Part shown: piece after piece, positions 23,720-35,307 of the stretch
Layout of the letters: each line of letters opens with the position of its first letter
Numbering within the stretch: position 1 is the stretch's first letter
Assembly (NCBI GenBank): GCA_021904315.1
Contig: CM038911.1
Location: 17,085,390 to 17,149,389 of the forward strand
Length of the DNA stretch: 64,000 bases
Origin: Sphagnum magellanicum
Lineage: Eukaryota; Streptophyta; Sphagnopsida; Sphagnales; Sphagnaceae
Reading direction: 5' to 3'
Made by a program: the position numbers and the translations under genes
The notes under the pieces: model-generated
What the model was told of the DNA's origin: nothing
What the model saw: only the letters and a program-made list of their open reading frames with translations
Databases searched by the model: none

Positions 23720-26700
23720 TAAACTGATTTTCTAGAAAATCCTGTTCCACATATTGATGTTCCAGCTGAATTTAATCAAGGCACGTCAGAATCTGCACAT
23801 GAACGTCGGAATCGCCTACAGAGAAAACGGCGTGCTCAGCAACGTGAACAACCTTCTCTTCTCAATGACGCATTACAATTGTTTGGAGACGAAGATGCAT
23901 CATGTTGCAACCCCACTTTGGCCAAGTGTGGGGGTGAAGCCCAACACTTGGAAAAGTTGGAGGTTGGGAGTCTTCCGGGACTCCCGAATGTTCAGAGCTC
24001 AACAGCAAGGCCCAAAACACCTTGCATTGGAATGTTCTTGGTATCATTGGAAAGGTCTTGAAACGTAGATATCGAAAATGGCCTCGCATTGGCCATTCGG
24101 ACATCCGCAGCCCAAGTTATGGGCAAAAGAAGGGCCGGGAGTCAAATTGGCAGTTTGACTCCCGACCACTAAAAGTCAGGAATCGACCTCTTCCCGACAT
24201 CGCCTTGAAGAGTGTGACACGGCGTTGGAAAGCTCTCGACGAGGGCTAAAACATTGATTCAGGACTCGTCCCGATCCGAGTTCAGGGCGAGGAGCTATGG
24301 CCGTTCAAAGTTCCGGGAGTCCAGCCGGGACACTTTCGGGACTCCATTTCGGGAGTCCCAACAAAATGTGCCATTCGGATGTAGCCTCCGCAACCAGCCG
24401 CAGAGAATACTATATGGGGGAAGGTGGTGGCTTCCCTCGAGTCTGGGCCGTGGTGAGTCTTGTGTGTCCAAGTGCCCGTGGCAAGTCCCAACACCCAAGG
24501 GTGTCCCGAATGCTAAACTAACCCGATTTGGTTGGTTTTTGGATGCAGATTCACACGAGCTAAGCTAGTCCCTCTTCCTAGTCTAATCCCTGGGCTCCCA
24601 ACTCGACCCTCTGCCCCTTTTTAGAGTTGGAAGCCGGGAGCGTGCTACCAAGTCTCAACTTTCCGCAACTTGACTTTGTGGAACCCTCAAGTGGGTTTCA
24701 CCCCGTGACTTGGGAGCGCGTCACATCAACCCCGAGACGATGGGATTGTGGAAAAATGGACACAATATGTGGATTTTACAACGCGAAAATGTGGATCAAA
24801 AAACGATCGGCAAAGTCGATAAACAACAACCCACAATTTTCTTTGTGTTGTGAGAATGGCAAAGTTCTGTTGCCGAATCTTCCTGCAACACCGCAAGAGC
24901 TAGAAGTTCTTTTAACCAGCAAAGAAAGTAGTGCCGTCAAATTTCGAGATAAGATTCGCATGTATAATTTGGTGTTGGCATTCACTTCGTTTGGTGCCAA
25001 AGTTGATGAGTCGGTAACAAGAAGCTCTGGACCGTACTCCTTTCGCATTCAAGGTGAACCTTATCACAAAATCAGATCCCTACGTCCTGCCAAAGGACAA
25101 CGACCATAGTTTGCACAATTGTACATTCATGATACGAAACATGAACATCAAAACCGCCATGCCGTTATGCCCTCGCTTGATCCAACGACGTTGGATCGGT
25201 TGTTGACCATGATGTACAATATCAATCCCTATGTCGAAATGTTCAAAATGGCAAGGGATATGATGGCAATAGAAGGTGCTCCCATGGATCTGAAATTGCG
25301 TCTCATTGCGTCTCGAACAAAGGATGCCCGTCGATACAATGTGCTGACAGCCGATGAAGTCGCTGCATTGATGGTAGGAGATGGTTCTGAGGTTGTAGAC
25401 AGACGTTACGTCGTTGTTGCTCAGCAAGCTGGCCCGTTTTAGCACATTTCCAAACTACATGTGGGATACATGGCTTTACATTATCCGTTGCTATTTCCTT
25501 ACGGTGAAGATGGATGGCATCCAAATATTCCGCTTAATGGTGTTGTTGCTGATGCAAATTTGGATGAAGACCATGCGAAAGAATCTAAGCTTCAAAGAAA
25601 GCATTGCAATGTGACAATGGTTGAATTTTATGGTTATCGACTTCAACATTGAGACACTAATGGCATTACGTTGCTTCAGGGTGACCAATGGAAGCATCAA
25701 TACATTGTGGATGTTTATGTAGCTATCAAACAAAATTGCTTGAAGTATTTGCGCTTGAATAAAAAAAAATTTCGTGTGGATCTTTATCAAGGCCTTCAAG
25801 ATGCCATCGCTGCAGGTGACAATAACGCTGCTGCCATCGAATAGAGGATCATTCTGCCATCTTCTTTCATAGTAGGTCCACATCACATGGTTCAAAATTA
25901 TCAAGATGCCATGGCAATTTGTAGATGGGCCGGCTGCCCGGATGCATTTATTACATTCACTTGCAATCCCCAATGGCTTGAAATCAAGAGAGCATTGCTA
26001 CTTGGACAGCAACCTCAGGATCGACCGGATTTGGTAACCCGAGTGTTCAAAATCAAGCTAAAGGAGTTGATCAATGGCATTCACAAGAAGCATATTTTGG
26101 GATGCACAATTGCGGGAATCTATGTCGTTGAATTTCAAAAGCGTGGGTTACCACATGCACACATTCTCATCTTCTTTACCGAAGACTGCAAGCCACACAC
26201 GGTCGAGGATGTAAACCGCATGATCAATGCTGAACTTCCAAATTCAGAAACAAACAAGTTGGCCCACGAGACGGTTGCCAAATGCATGATGCATGGTCCA
26301 TGTGGAGCTGCGTTTCCAAATGCCCCGTGCATGGAAGAAGGCAAATGCAAAAAACAATACCCACGCAAGTTCTAATCCGAGACGGTGACGGATGTAAACG
26401 GATACCCTATTTATCGACGTAGAGATACAGGGCACACAATTTTGGTTCATGGCATTGAATTGGACAATCGTTGGGTGGTATCGCACAATGTCTATTTATT
26501 GACAAAATATGATGCGCACATCAACATTAAGGTCTACAACAATATTCATGTAGTCAAATATCTATTCAAGTACGTATATAAAGGACATGATTGTGCAACT
26601 GTTGAGATCTCCCACCAAAGCGACAATGCCACCGAAGGGAATATGGTCGAAACTGATGAAATTAAAAAATATTTCGATTGTCATTATGTATCTGTATTGG

Positions 26701-28946
26701 AAGTAGCGTGGCGCATCTTCAAGTTTGATATGCATGAGCGGTTTCCTACCATTGAACGTCTGCAATACCATTTGCCCAATATGCAAATGGTGTTGTTTAA
26801 CGATGATGATGATTTGCAGGAAGTGGCAACATGGTCAACCATTTCCAAAACGATGCTCACAGAATGGTTCAAAACAAACCAAGAATCGGAAGTTGAAGTG
26901 ATGGACACTACGCAAGAGAGGCTTTGCCATTGGTCGCATGTATTATGCACACCCGACATCGGGTGAACGTTATTATTTGCGCATGTTGTTGAACTGCGTC
27001 AAAGGTGCCACATCCTACGAGCATTTGCAGATAGTGGATGGCAGAAAACACGACACATTCAAAGATGCATGCATTGTGATGGGTTTGTTTACAGACGACA
27101 ATGAATGGGATCAAGCATTGGAAGAAACCGGTGTTTGGGCCTCGAGACGACAACTGCGTGACATGTTCGCCTCCATGTTGATGTTTTGTGAAGTCACGAA
27201 TCCTAAACAGCTATGGGATGCACATTGGGAGTTTTTGAGCGATGACATTGAAGCAATGACACGCTGCAAGCGTGTTGATCCAACTGTTACGCTTTCTGAG
27301 GATGAGTTAAAGGATTGTGCATTGTATGAAATCGATCAGGTTCTCATGCGCAATGGGCACCGCTTGGAAGATTTTCCAACGTTTCCCAAGTCTAATTACA
27401 TCCCTTTCGTTCATGGAGGAAACCGATTGGTTGAAGAAGAGTTGGCTTATGATTGACATTCATTGACCGTAGATGCAGACAATGCAAAAGATAGGCTCAA
27501 TGACGATCAACTAAATGCATATGAAACTATTTTGAATGGCATGACAAACAAAGAGGGCAAACTATTCTTTGTGTATGGCAGCAGTGGAACCGATAAAACA
27601 TTTGTTTGGACAACACTTCTGTCTCGTCTACGAGGGCAAGGCAAAATCGTGCTTGTAGTTGCCTCATCAGGAATTGCATCTTTGTTGCTTCTAGGCGGTA
27701 GAATCGCCCATTCAAGATTCAAGATTCCGATTGATCTGCACGATGAGTCAACTTACAACATCACACAACAGATGAAAGTAGCCGAGTTGGTGCGTAAAGT
27801 TGATTTGATCATTTGGGATGAGGCACCAATGATGCATCGCCGAGCTTTTGAAGCTATTGATCGCACCCTACGTGATTTGATGCAATTGGATGACGCACAG
27901 GCAACCGAGAAAATCTTTGGTGGGAAAACCGTGGTCCTTGGTGGGGATTTTCGATAGATTTTGCCTATTGTTCCCAAGGGGGGACGAGAAGACATTGTCA
28001 GTGCTTCCTTGTTCGATCGCATCTTTGGCAACATGTTATAATTCTTCGTCTTCATATCAACATGCGAGTCATGGCAACCAATTCTGAAGAGCAGCAAGAG
28101 TTTGCCAAATGGGTGTTGAATGTTGGAGACGATAATCTTCCTGCCATTGCAGAAGAAGAAGGTGTTGATCCAGACTGGATCGAGATTCCATCCCATATGA
28201 AGCTACCAGCAGAAGATTGTAGTTTAAGAGGATTAATCCGAACCATCTATCCGGATCACTGGTGCCACTCTGGAGATGCCATGTATCTTATGCAATGCAA
28301 CATTCTAGCCCCCAAAAATATTGACGTTGATGAAGTTAACAATGCAATTTTAGAATCGCTATTTGAAGAATCGCACACATACCTGAGCGCAAATTCTTTG
28401 ACTCCAATAGAAGAAGGTGTAAGTGTTGCTGCAAGAGTTTCAATGGATTCATTATATTCGGTGGAATTTCTAAACACTTTGCAATTTAGTGGTATCGCAA
28501 ATCATGAGCTAGAACTCAAAGTGGGTGTGCCAATCCTTTTGTTACGTAATTTCAATCAATCAATAGAATTGTGCAATGGTACAAGGTTGATTGTCAAAAG
28601 ATTGGGTTAACGTGTCATTGAAGCGGAAATCATCACAGGAAACAATGTCGGCAAACATGTGTTCATACCTAGCATCATCATGTCCCCCTTTGGGACTGAT
28701 TGGCCATTTGTTTTGCATCGTCGTCAATTTCCAGTTCGAGTGGCATTTATGATCACAATCAACAAGAGTCAAGGTCAGACATTCAACAACGTTGGGGTAT
28801 ATTTGTCGTCTTCGGTCGATTTCCATGGTCAACTATATGTTGCTATTTCACGGGTCACAAGTAGTGCAAACATCAAGATTTTCAACGGCCAGGGTCCCGA
28901 TAGATACATGTGGAATGTCGTATATAAAGAGGTTTTGGAAATGTAG
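23720..28946 (+). pseudogene. Helitron RepHel (HUH replication initiator plus Pif1-like helicase), decayed
   Basis: The parts appear in family order. The N-terminal Arg-rich stretch (ERRNRLQRKRRAQQ) lies near 23800-23850. The Helitron-like N domain begins near 24755 (CGFYNAKMWIKKRSAKS, PQFSLCCENGKVLLP). The Rep domain at about 25887-26600 has the HUH motif GLPHAHILIFF near 26145-26180 and the tyrosine motif VKYLFKYVYKG near 26553-26585. The helicase at about 27463-28946 has Walker A GSSGTDKT near 27580, Walker B LIIWDEAPM near 27808-27835, then NKSQGQTF near 28760 and QLYVAISRVTS near 28830-28865. The normal Walker A is GxxGxGKT, so the third glycine is Asp here. The reading frame is broken by about seven stops, frame changes near 25100 and 26940, and the inserted element. 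Such proteins nick and unwind DNA for rolling-circle transposition. Confidence 0.87.
23922..24713. mobile_element. terminal-inverted-repeat element inserted in the Helitron
   Basis: The element interrupts the Helitron coding sequence between the Arg-rich segment and the Helitron-like N domain. The left end CCAAGTGTGGGGGTGAAGCC and the reverse complement of the right end CCAAGTCACGGGGTGAAACC form terminal inverted repeats, both continuing CA. It is about 792 bp, richer in G+C than the flanks, and has no transposase. A diverged copy in the opposite orientation lies at about 34010-34650. Flanking duplications were not found, so the exact boundary and superfamily remain open. Confidence 0.7.
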
Positions 28947-28992
28947 TTTGTAATTGTAATTTTGTAATATGTACCGTTCAAATGCACACAAA

Positions 28993-29022
28993 CCTGGGCA
29001 TTAGGCACAGGGTTCAAACTAG
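28993..29022 (+). other. Helitron 3' terminus (hairpin plus CTAG)
   Basis: CCTGGGC and GCACAGG pair as a seven-base stem with one mismatch around an ATTAG loop at 28993-29011. GTTCAAACTAG follows, with T at 29023. This is the termination signal used in rolling-circle transposition. Confidence 0.8.
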
Positions 29023-32000
29023 TCTTAATGTAATTAAAGAGAGTACCTTATTTTCAAGCACTATTTGCGGGGCATTTTGAAAAATGGAATTCCCATTGGG
29101 TGTTTCAAAAAAATGGAATGCCTACCTCAATGGGAGTTTTGTTTTTTTTTAAATGCCTTGCATTTTATTTTTCTTGTCCCAAGGATGATGGATCTTACAA
29201 CCCCCCTTAAGAGTGGAAAGGATCTTATGCCTATAAGAGCTAAGGCTTCACCTCCTATGCCTCATGACTTACACATGTTTAAGTTCATAATAATGTTCAT
29301 CTTGCATTTTACAATTTGTAAAGCTCACATAGGTGGGGGACATTCCCAAAATGTGGGGGCTAGACTTTACCACCATGTCATCCTAGGCCCCTTATTTTGG
29401 GGATACCTCCAACTTTGGCCTTTACCCTACATCAAATGTTAAACCCTAACCTATTTTGTGGCGTTACTACAATATATTAGTTTTTCTCCCACAATGGTAG
29501 GATTGGCATTGGTCTACCCATATTTCTTCACTAGGTATTGAGAAGCTCTACTCATACCAAAAAATTGAAGCATATTACAAATGCATGCCCAAAATATTTT
29601 ATACCTCGTATACAAGATAGTTGTTGATCTGATTCAATGGGGGAACTCAACAATTGCTCTTTGGAGCAAGCTTGGGTAGGCCCTTACCACCTTAAGGAAC
29701 ACTACTTGATCTAAGGGGCTAACCATGGTCCTAGGTGGAATAGGTCGTACAAGGCCTTACTACTAGTTCTATTCCATTGTTCAAACTCATCACATTTAAA
29801 TTAATTATTTTTCTTCATTACCTTTTCAGTTTTGGTGGTAAGTAAATTATTTCTGAAAATACTGAATTTAAGAGATTATTTGTTTAAAATGCCAAAATTT
29901 TTTAAAATTACAAGGGAGGGAGAAAATAAAAAAATTGGTGGAAACCTATGATCTTCAAGCTAGTCCACCATTGGAGAACAACTATTCAATAATTGACAAT
30001 GTTTGTATATCCTATAACTTGTGCTTTGATGCTATTAGTGATGATCAATTGATATAAGGTTTAAATATTAATATATTTAAAATTTACTTAAATAAATTAT
30101 TAAAAAAATAATTAGTGACCAAACATTGATAATCCATGATCATATAGATTTTCATCAAAATCATTTTCACTTTCATTAAATCTAGAATATAAGATTTAAT
30201 CTTCACCTACTAAAACATTAAATGTTTTTGGCACCCATGATGTTTCATAGTGCTTTAAAGGCTTAGAACACTTTGGAAGTGTTATTTACAGGTCAAGTTT
30301 TCATTAATTTTTAAAAAGACCAAAGTCGAAAGAGGAAATAAATTTTATTAATTTGAAAAGAGAAAGTAACTAGGAGAGAAAAATGTTTATTCATTACAAA
30401 GAAGGGTTGGTTAAAAGGGACAAAATAAAATGTCCACCCCCAAGTCATGTGTGAAGATGATATTAAAAGATGGTTAGATGCCACTTCTTGTTAAATATTA
30501 ATGAATGTGATGTTTAAGAATGAGTTTATTAAATCTAACATTAATAAAAGTGTTGTAAACTTATCACTTTTAATAAAATATGATTAATGTAAATTTACTA
30601 TTTTATTTTTAATTTTGATTAAAGCCATTATTAAATTGAAAATACAGAAAATATCAATTATGAAAATAAATGTAAATAGTTTAGTTTTAGTTTTATAATT
30701 ATAATGAAATTTCGTATTTATTCATTTATAATTTCGATTTTCAATACAATCCAATAGGTACCATCATGTTAAATTCAATGTTACCACTTGTTGGAATTAT
30801 GAACAGTATAAAAATTAATCAATATCAAACCCATTAAAAAAATTATAATGGATATAAAATGTGGTTTAATGGTTTAAAATACAACAAGAGATGTTCCTTT
30901 CATATGGAAAAATATGATGAAATTTAAAACATCCAATACAATTTGCAATCATAATGCATATTAGGCTGAAATAATTAATTACAATTTAAAATTCATGTTT
31001 AAAAATATTTTTAAATGTATTGTTTAATAGGTCATTACACATAAAAGTGTACTTGTTGAATAAAAAAAGTGAAACACAAAAACATTTGAATGTGAATCAT
31101 GCACTTTTAAATAACAACATGCATAAAGGAATCCTAAAGTTTTTGTGACTTTGTTGTGATATATAGTGATAATAGGTTTAAATACATGTGATTTATGATT
31201 AACATGTAATTGATTTAACCAAAATATAAAATATTTGAGTAATATAGAATTTGAAATCAAGAACTAAACTTTGAACATGTTTTGACTACATAAAAAATAC
31301 AAAAAAATTATAATTAAAATAATTAAAAATTGTTATGGTCAACTTTATAGTTTAAATTTTTTTGCCCTTTTCAATTTGCACCCAATTTGCAACCATTGGT
31401 GTATTGCCCACAAATTAAATCATTTTATTATTTTTATTATTATTTGCCACCTTTTTTGCTTCCCTTTGTTTGTTTTGCAAACCTCATATGGCAACAAATC
31501 ATTCATCCTCCCATGCATTTAGTCCAATTAATGACACATTGAGAAAAAGTTGTAACCCTTTCAAGATATTCATGGGATGTAAAAAACACACATAATTTTA
31601 TTTTTTTTTGAGAAAATTAAAATTGAAAATAATAACATTTTTAGACATAAAATATTTTATGTCAAAGATGCCAAGGTACTATGACAATAAATTAAATTTA
31701 AATTTAAAAATGTCAATGAATTATGCAATAAAAAAATGGATTTTTTTTTCCTAATATGCCATATTTGCACAAGGGACAAGGATCATCAAACGAACTTGAA
31801 AGGATTTACAAACCATTTGAATTCATCAAATGCTTGTTTTATGTCAACATTTTCATTTTTTATCCTTTTCTAAAATGTCAATAATAATTTTAGGGGTTTT
31901 CATAAGTTACAAGGATATTTTATGTTCATATAATAGGAAATCATTAATTTTTATATTATAAGTTTATTAAGATTTATCATCAAACAACGACATTTATAAT

Positions 32001-32189
32001 GAGGACAATGTTGGTCATTTACCCATATAATTAAGATATTCCAAATTGAATTTTTAATTAATGAATCTTCAAAAAAACTAATGAAAATATTATAGACTTA
32101 ATCCATCATGAATACATACAAGTATCATTTTTATTCAATAAAAGTTTCATGCAAAGGTCTTTCTATATATTTATGATAAAAAAAAGTTG
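29023..32189. other. intergenic DNA, no gene seen
   Basis: 29023-29450 has moderate G+C and an uninterrupted plus-strand frame (29065-29442) with no recognisable domain. From 29760 onward the sequence is very AT-rich and stop-dense in all frames. Confidence 0.5.
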
Positions 32190-32239
32190 GATTGTCAAAC
32201 ATGCCATTATCCTAGTAGATTGTGGCATGTTTGACAATC
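32190..32239. repeat. perfect 17-bp inverted repeat (hairpin)
   Basis: GATTGTCAAACATGCCA at 32190-32206 is the exact reverse complement of 32223-32239, with a 16-nt spacer. Such a stem could fold in RNA. The short loop and lack of longer pairing argue against a standard plant miRNA precursor. Confidence 0.8.
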
Positions 32240-33720
32240 AATGTGATTTTGTCACAAGACATAAGTAAATTTACTTTAGTTTATTTATTCATATCGTGTA
32301 CACAATCTTGTAACCATAATCAAGTGGCATTTTGTATGTATAATGTCTTGTAAAAACTCATAAAATTTCATTATTCAATTTTGCTAGAAAATGACTTACA
32401 AGATAACAAAATGTCAATGTGGATTTCAAAGGAAATATTATTCACAAATATATTTCTTTAACCATTATTTGATCACTTTTCTTTTATATTATTGCATTTT
32501 TGAAAAATCAATATTCATGTCACTTAAAGCATGACATTTGTAAAAGTATTAATGGGTTGATATCATATGGCTTGTACTATATAATAATGATGTGATAAAT
32601 AAAAATTAATCAAATTATTGGAACACATATGAAAATAAGTTTTTAGCCAAAATGAAAAATACATATGAAAAACATTGAGGAAAATAGTATGTCATTCTTT
32701 TTTTTGGTCCACTAATGTTTTTAGTCATGTTTCTTTTCACATAATGCACACATAATGACATGAATGTCACTTGTTGTGTAACATTAAGTGAATGTAAACC
32801 GTAATGAAGGAAAATAAAAATGTTCATGTTTAAACATAGAAAATTCATGACAAAAATGTTTATTTAAAATTACTGTTTACATGATAAAAACACAATTCTA
32901 CACAATTCTAATATCTTTAATTCTATGGTCAACCTTCATAATTCATAAGCCTTATTTTATAGTACATTATGGTATGGGGTGGTAGCTTGCATCATTATCC
33001 ACACCACATTATATTATGTAATCTTCCAATGATGATGATATTGTGCAATAGTCACCCAAAATGTGTTTGTTGAACTTTTTTAATGGAAAAATGGTTAAAT
33101 GTTTGCCACCCAATTACTTTAATGTTATGGAATGGCCTCGCCCATTGTTGTCATGAAATGGTTTACTACCACATTATTTTGGGTGCATCACCTAACTCAC
33201 CTTAATAGGCTTGCATGTTGGGCACCTTACCCAACATTATAAGCAAAAGTTTGACCTTTCCACAATACAAAAAAATATTCATCCACTTTTCCAATACAAC
33301 GCAATGTTTTTTCTAGGAATTTTTTATGTAGCCCAAGTGGTGATCATCCATAACAAGATGTGAAAGAAAATGGCAATCATCCCTAGGACGAATTAGCCAA
33401 ATCTGGCTATAAACCAAATATGAAGTAAAAATCTTTAATCAATATAATCTATTTATGGCTACACATTGATATATATATATCCTAATTTTCGTGAATTTTA
33501 CTTTTTTATTTTTCCCTCTCTCACTTCTAGTGATTGAAACTTTCCAAAATCATTTCATTTTTTTATTTTTTATTTTAATTTTTTTTTGGTGAAATTTCTC
33601 CAATTTTCAAAAAAGGGCTTAATTTAATTTTATTATTCCTTTTGATTTTGTGATGTTACTCGAATGGCAATCACCCATAAGAACCTTTAGCCAAATTTGG
33701 CAATATTCAAAATATGAAAG
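32240..33720. other. AT-rich intergenic DNA, no gene seen
   Basis: There is no exon. Near 33329-33410 the words GTGGTGATCATCCATAA, ATGGCAATCATCC and TTAGCCAAATCTGGC echo a segment at 33650-33715, so a relative of the foldback element's left flank is present twice. Confidence 0.45.
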
Positions 33721-34985
33721 TATAAAATTTTAAACACCTTTCATATTGTAGGCAATTATGAGTTTTTTCACAAATTTTAAATTCCATGAAAAGGAAATTT
33801 GGGACAAAAAAAAAATTTTCAAAAAGAATTCACAAAATGGCAAAAATTTGCCAGAAATAATATGAAAAAAAATCAGTGGGTACCTACCCAATGATTATTC
33901 TTGGCAAAATTTTGCCATTTTGTGAAAAATGATGCACTCCCAATCTCCTCAAGATATTCAAATGTGAGTCTAAAATCAAAACAGCGAAATAGTGGGAAGT
34001 TGGGGCACGCTCCTTGGTTTGTAACACTTCGAGGGTAAAAGGGTGTGTTGGAGCTCCGGGATGGGACTAAAAAAATTGACAAGCACTTTAATCATTCACA
34101 CAGATGTGCACAAAACTAAACAACAAGTTGGTTAGTGCATAGCTGGAGCACTTTTGGTGTTAAAACGAGCCACGGGCAAACTTGGACTCACAGGACTCAC
34201 CATGGCCCGAACTTGGGGGAAGTCCTCACTTTCCCCCTTATAGTATACTATGTGGCTGGCCACGGGACCAGCATCCAAATGGCATTTTGTTTCGGGACTC
34301 CCAAAATTCCCAAAGTTGGGACTCCCGCAACTTTGGGGCCCATAACTTTGTCTGCAGACCTCTAATTTATATGAGGTCTGAAGCAAAGTTATAGCCCTTG
34401 TCAAGAGTTTTCCAACAGTATGTCGCACACCACTTGCACGCAAGGGAATTGGGGCGATTCCCGACTTTTAGTGGTCGAGAGTCAAATTGCCAATTTGACT
34501 CATGGCCCTTCTTTTGACCATAACTTGTGTTTCAAGTGTCCAAATGGGTCATATGAACCCATTTCCGACATCTATGTTCCTAGAGCTTTCCAATGATATA
34601 AGGGACGCCTCAATTCAATGAGTTTTGACCCCTACAATTGTCCTCAATTCAATCAAGACTTCAGCTCCTAAAATGGGAGCTCACTTGGGAGTGTGAGGGT
34701 TCCTTCCCTCACACTTTCTTACACTCCCGGGAGCATGAAATGTGATTCCCGAACTTCCCTCTTGGCCCACAACCTTGCAAGCCCTTGCCTTAATTACAAA
34801 CAAATTTACCAAAAATGATAAAAAATAAAATCAATGGGTACCTACCCAATGATTATTCTTGGCAAAATTTTGCCATTTTGTGAAAAACATTTTCAAAATG
34901 AAATATTTTGTCATAATTTTTTTTTTAATTTCCAAAAAATCACCACAATTTCCTAGAATATGAAAGGGTGTTTAAGATTTTATAA
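33721..34985. mobile_element. foldback (long inverted-repeat) element
   Basis: The left arm at about 33721-33930 and the right arm at about 34803-34985 are inverted copies. The left reads TATAAAATTTTAAACACC, TTTCATATTGTAGG and so on; the reverse complement of the right reads TATAAAATCTTAAACACCC, TTTCATATTCTAGG. Each arm also holds its own smaller palindrome, around CACAAAATGGCAAAA, GGGTACCTACCCAATGATTA and TTTTGCCATTTTGTGAAAAA. Because of these palindromes a roughly 60-bp block (33872-33929 and 34831-34887) also appears in direct orientation at the two ends. The middle carries a diverged copy of the element that split the Helitron. No protein is encoded. Confidence 0.65.
34010..34650 (-). repeat. 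diverged second copy of the 23922-24713 element
   Basis: Relative to the 23922-24713 copy this one is inverted. Shared ordered words, read on the plus strand here, include CCCCCTTATAGTATACTATG, GACTTTTAGTGGTCG, AGTCAAATTGCCAATTTGAC, GGCCCTTCTTTTGACCATAA and GAGCTTTCCAATGATA. The ends are eroded and lie inside the foldback element. Confidence 0.75.
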
Positions 34986-35307
34986 TGTACTACCTTTACC
35001 ATTTTGGCATAATTAAAATAATAATAATAATAATCAAAATTTCAAAAACATTCCTAGGTGCCTTGTTGGAAGTTCCAAAAAACCTCAACTTAAAGTGCCA
35101 AAACTTATGGATCATTACATTCATTTGTCCATGAGCACCTCATGATCTTCAACATCACATGATCGTTGTGTTTGGAGTTTGAAACTTGACTTAAAGAAAT
35201 GGTCAATTCTATCAACAACAATGTTGTTGATTTGGAGATTCTTCTATAGCCACATTGTTATAGTCACTAGTTGAAGCAAAAGACCATCATCAATAGCTAC
35301 ATCATCT

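Larger units (their letters stand above)
23720..29022 (+). mobile_element. Helitron (rolling-circle transposon), decayed, autonomous type
   Basis: The element carries the remains of a RepHel protein and a diagnostic 3' end: an imperfect hairpin at 28993-29011, then TTCAAACTAG ending at 29022 and followed by T, matching plant Helitrons that end CTRR and insert between A and T. The 5' TC terminus could not be fixed; the coding frame becomes open just after 23720, so the true start lies upstream. A second transposon is inserted at 23922-24713. Several in-frame stops and at least two frameshifts make the element non-autonomous today. Confidence 0.88.

Noticed and set aside
29065-29442. 125-residue plus-strand frame after the Helitron
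   Set aside because: Composition follows the local base bias, it has no domain, and it lies outside the Helitron 3' end.
33872-34887. Direct 60-bp repeats at the foldback ends as LTRs or a long target duplication
   Set aside because: The block is part of a palindrome inside each inverted arm, which explains the direct orientation without an LTR or duplication; no retroelement coding sequence or primer site is present.
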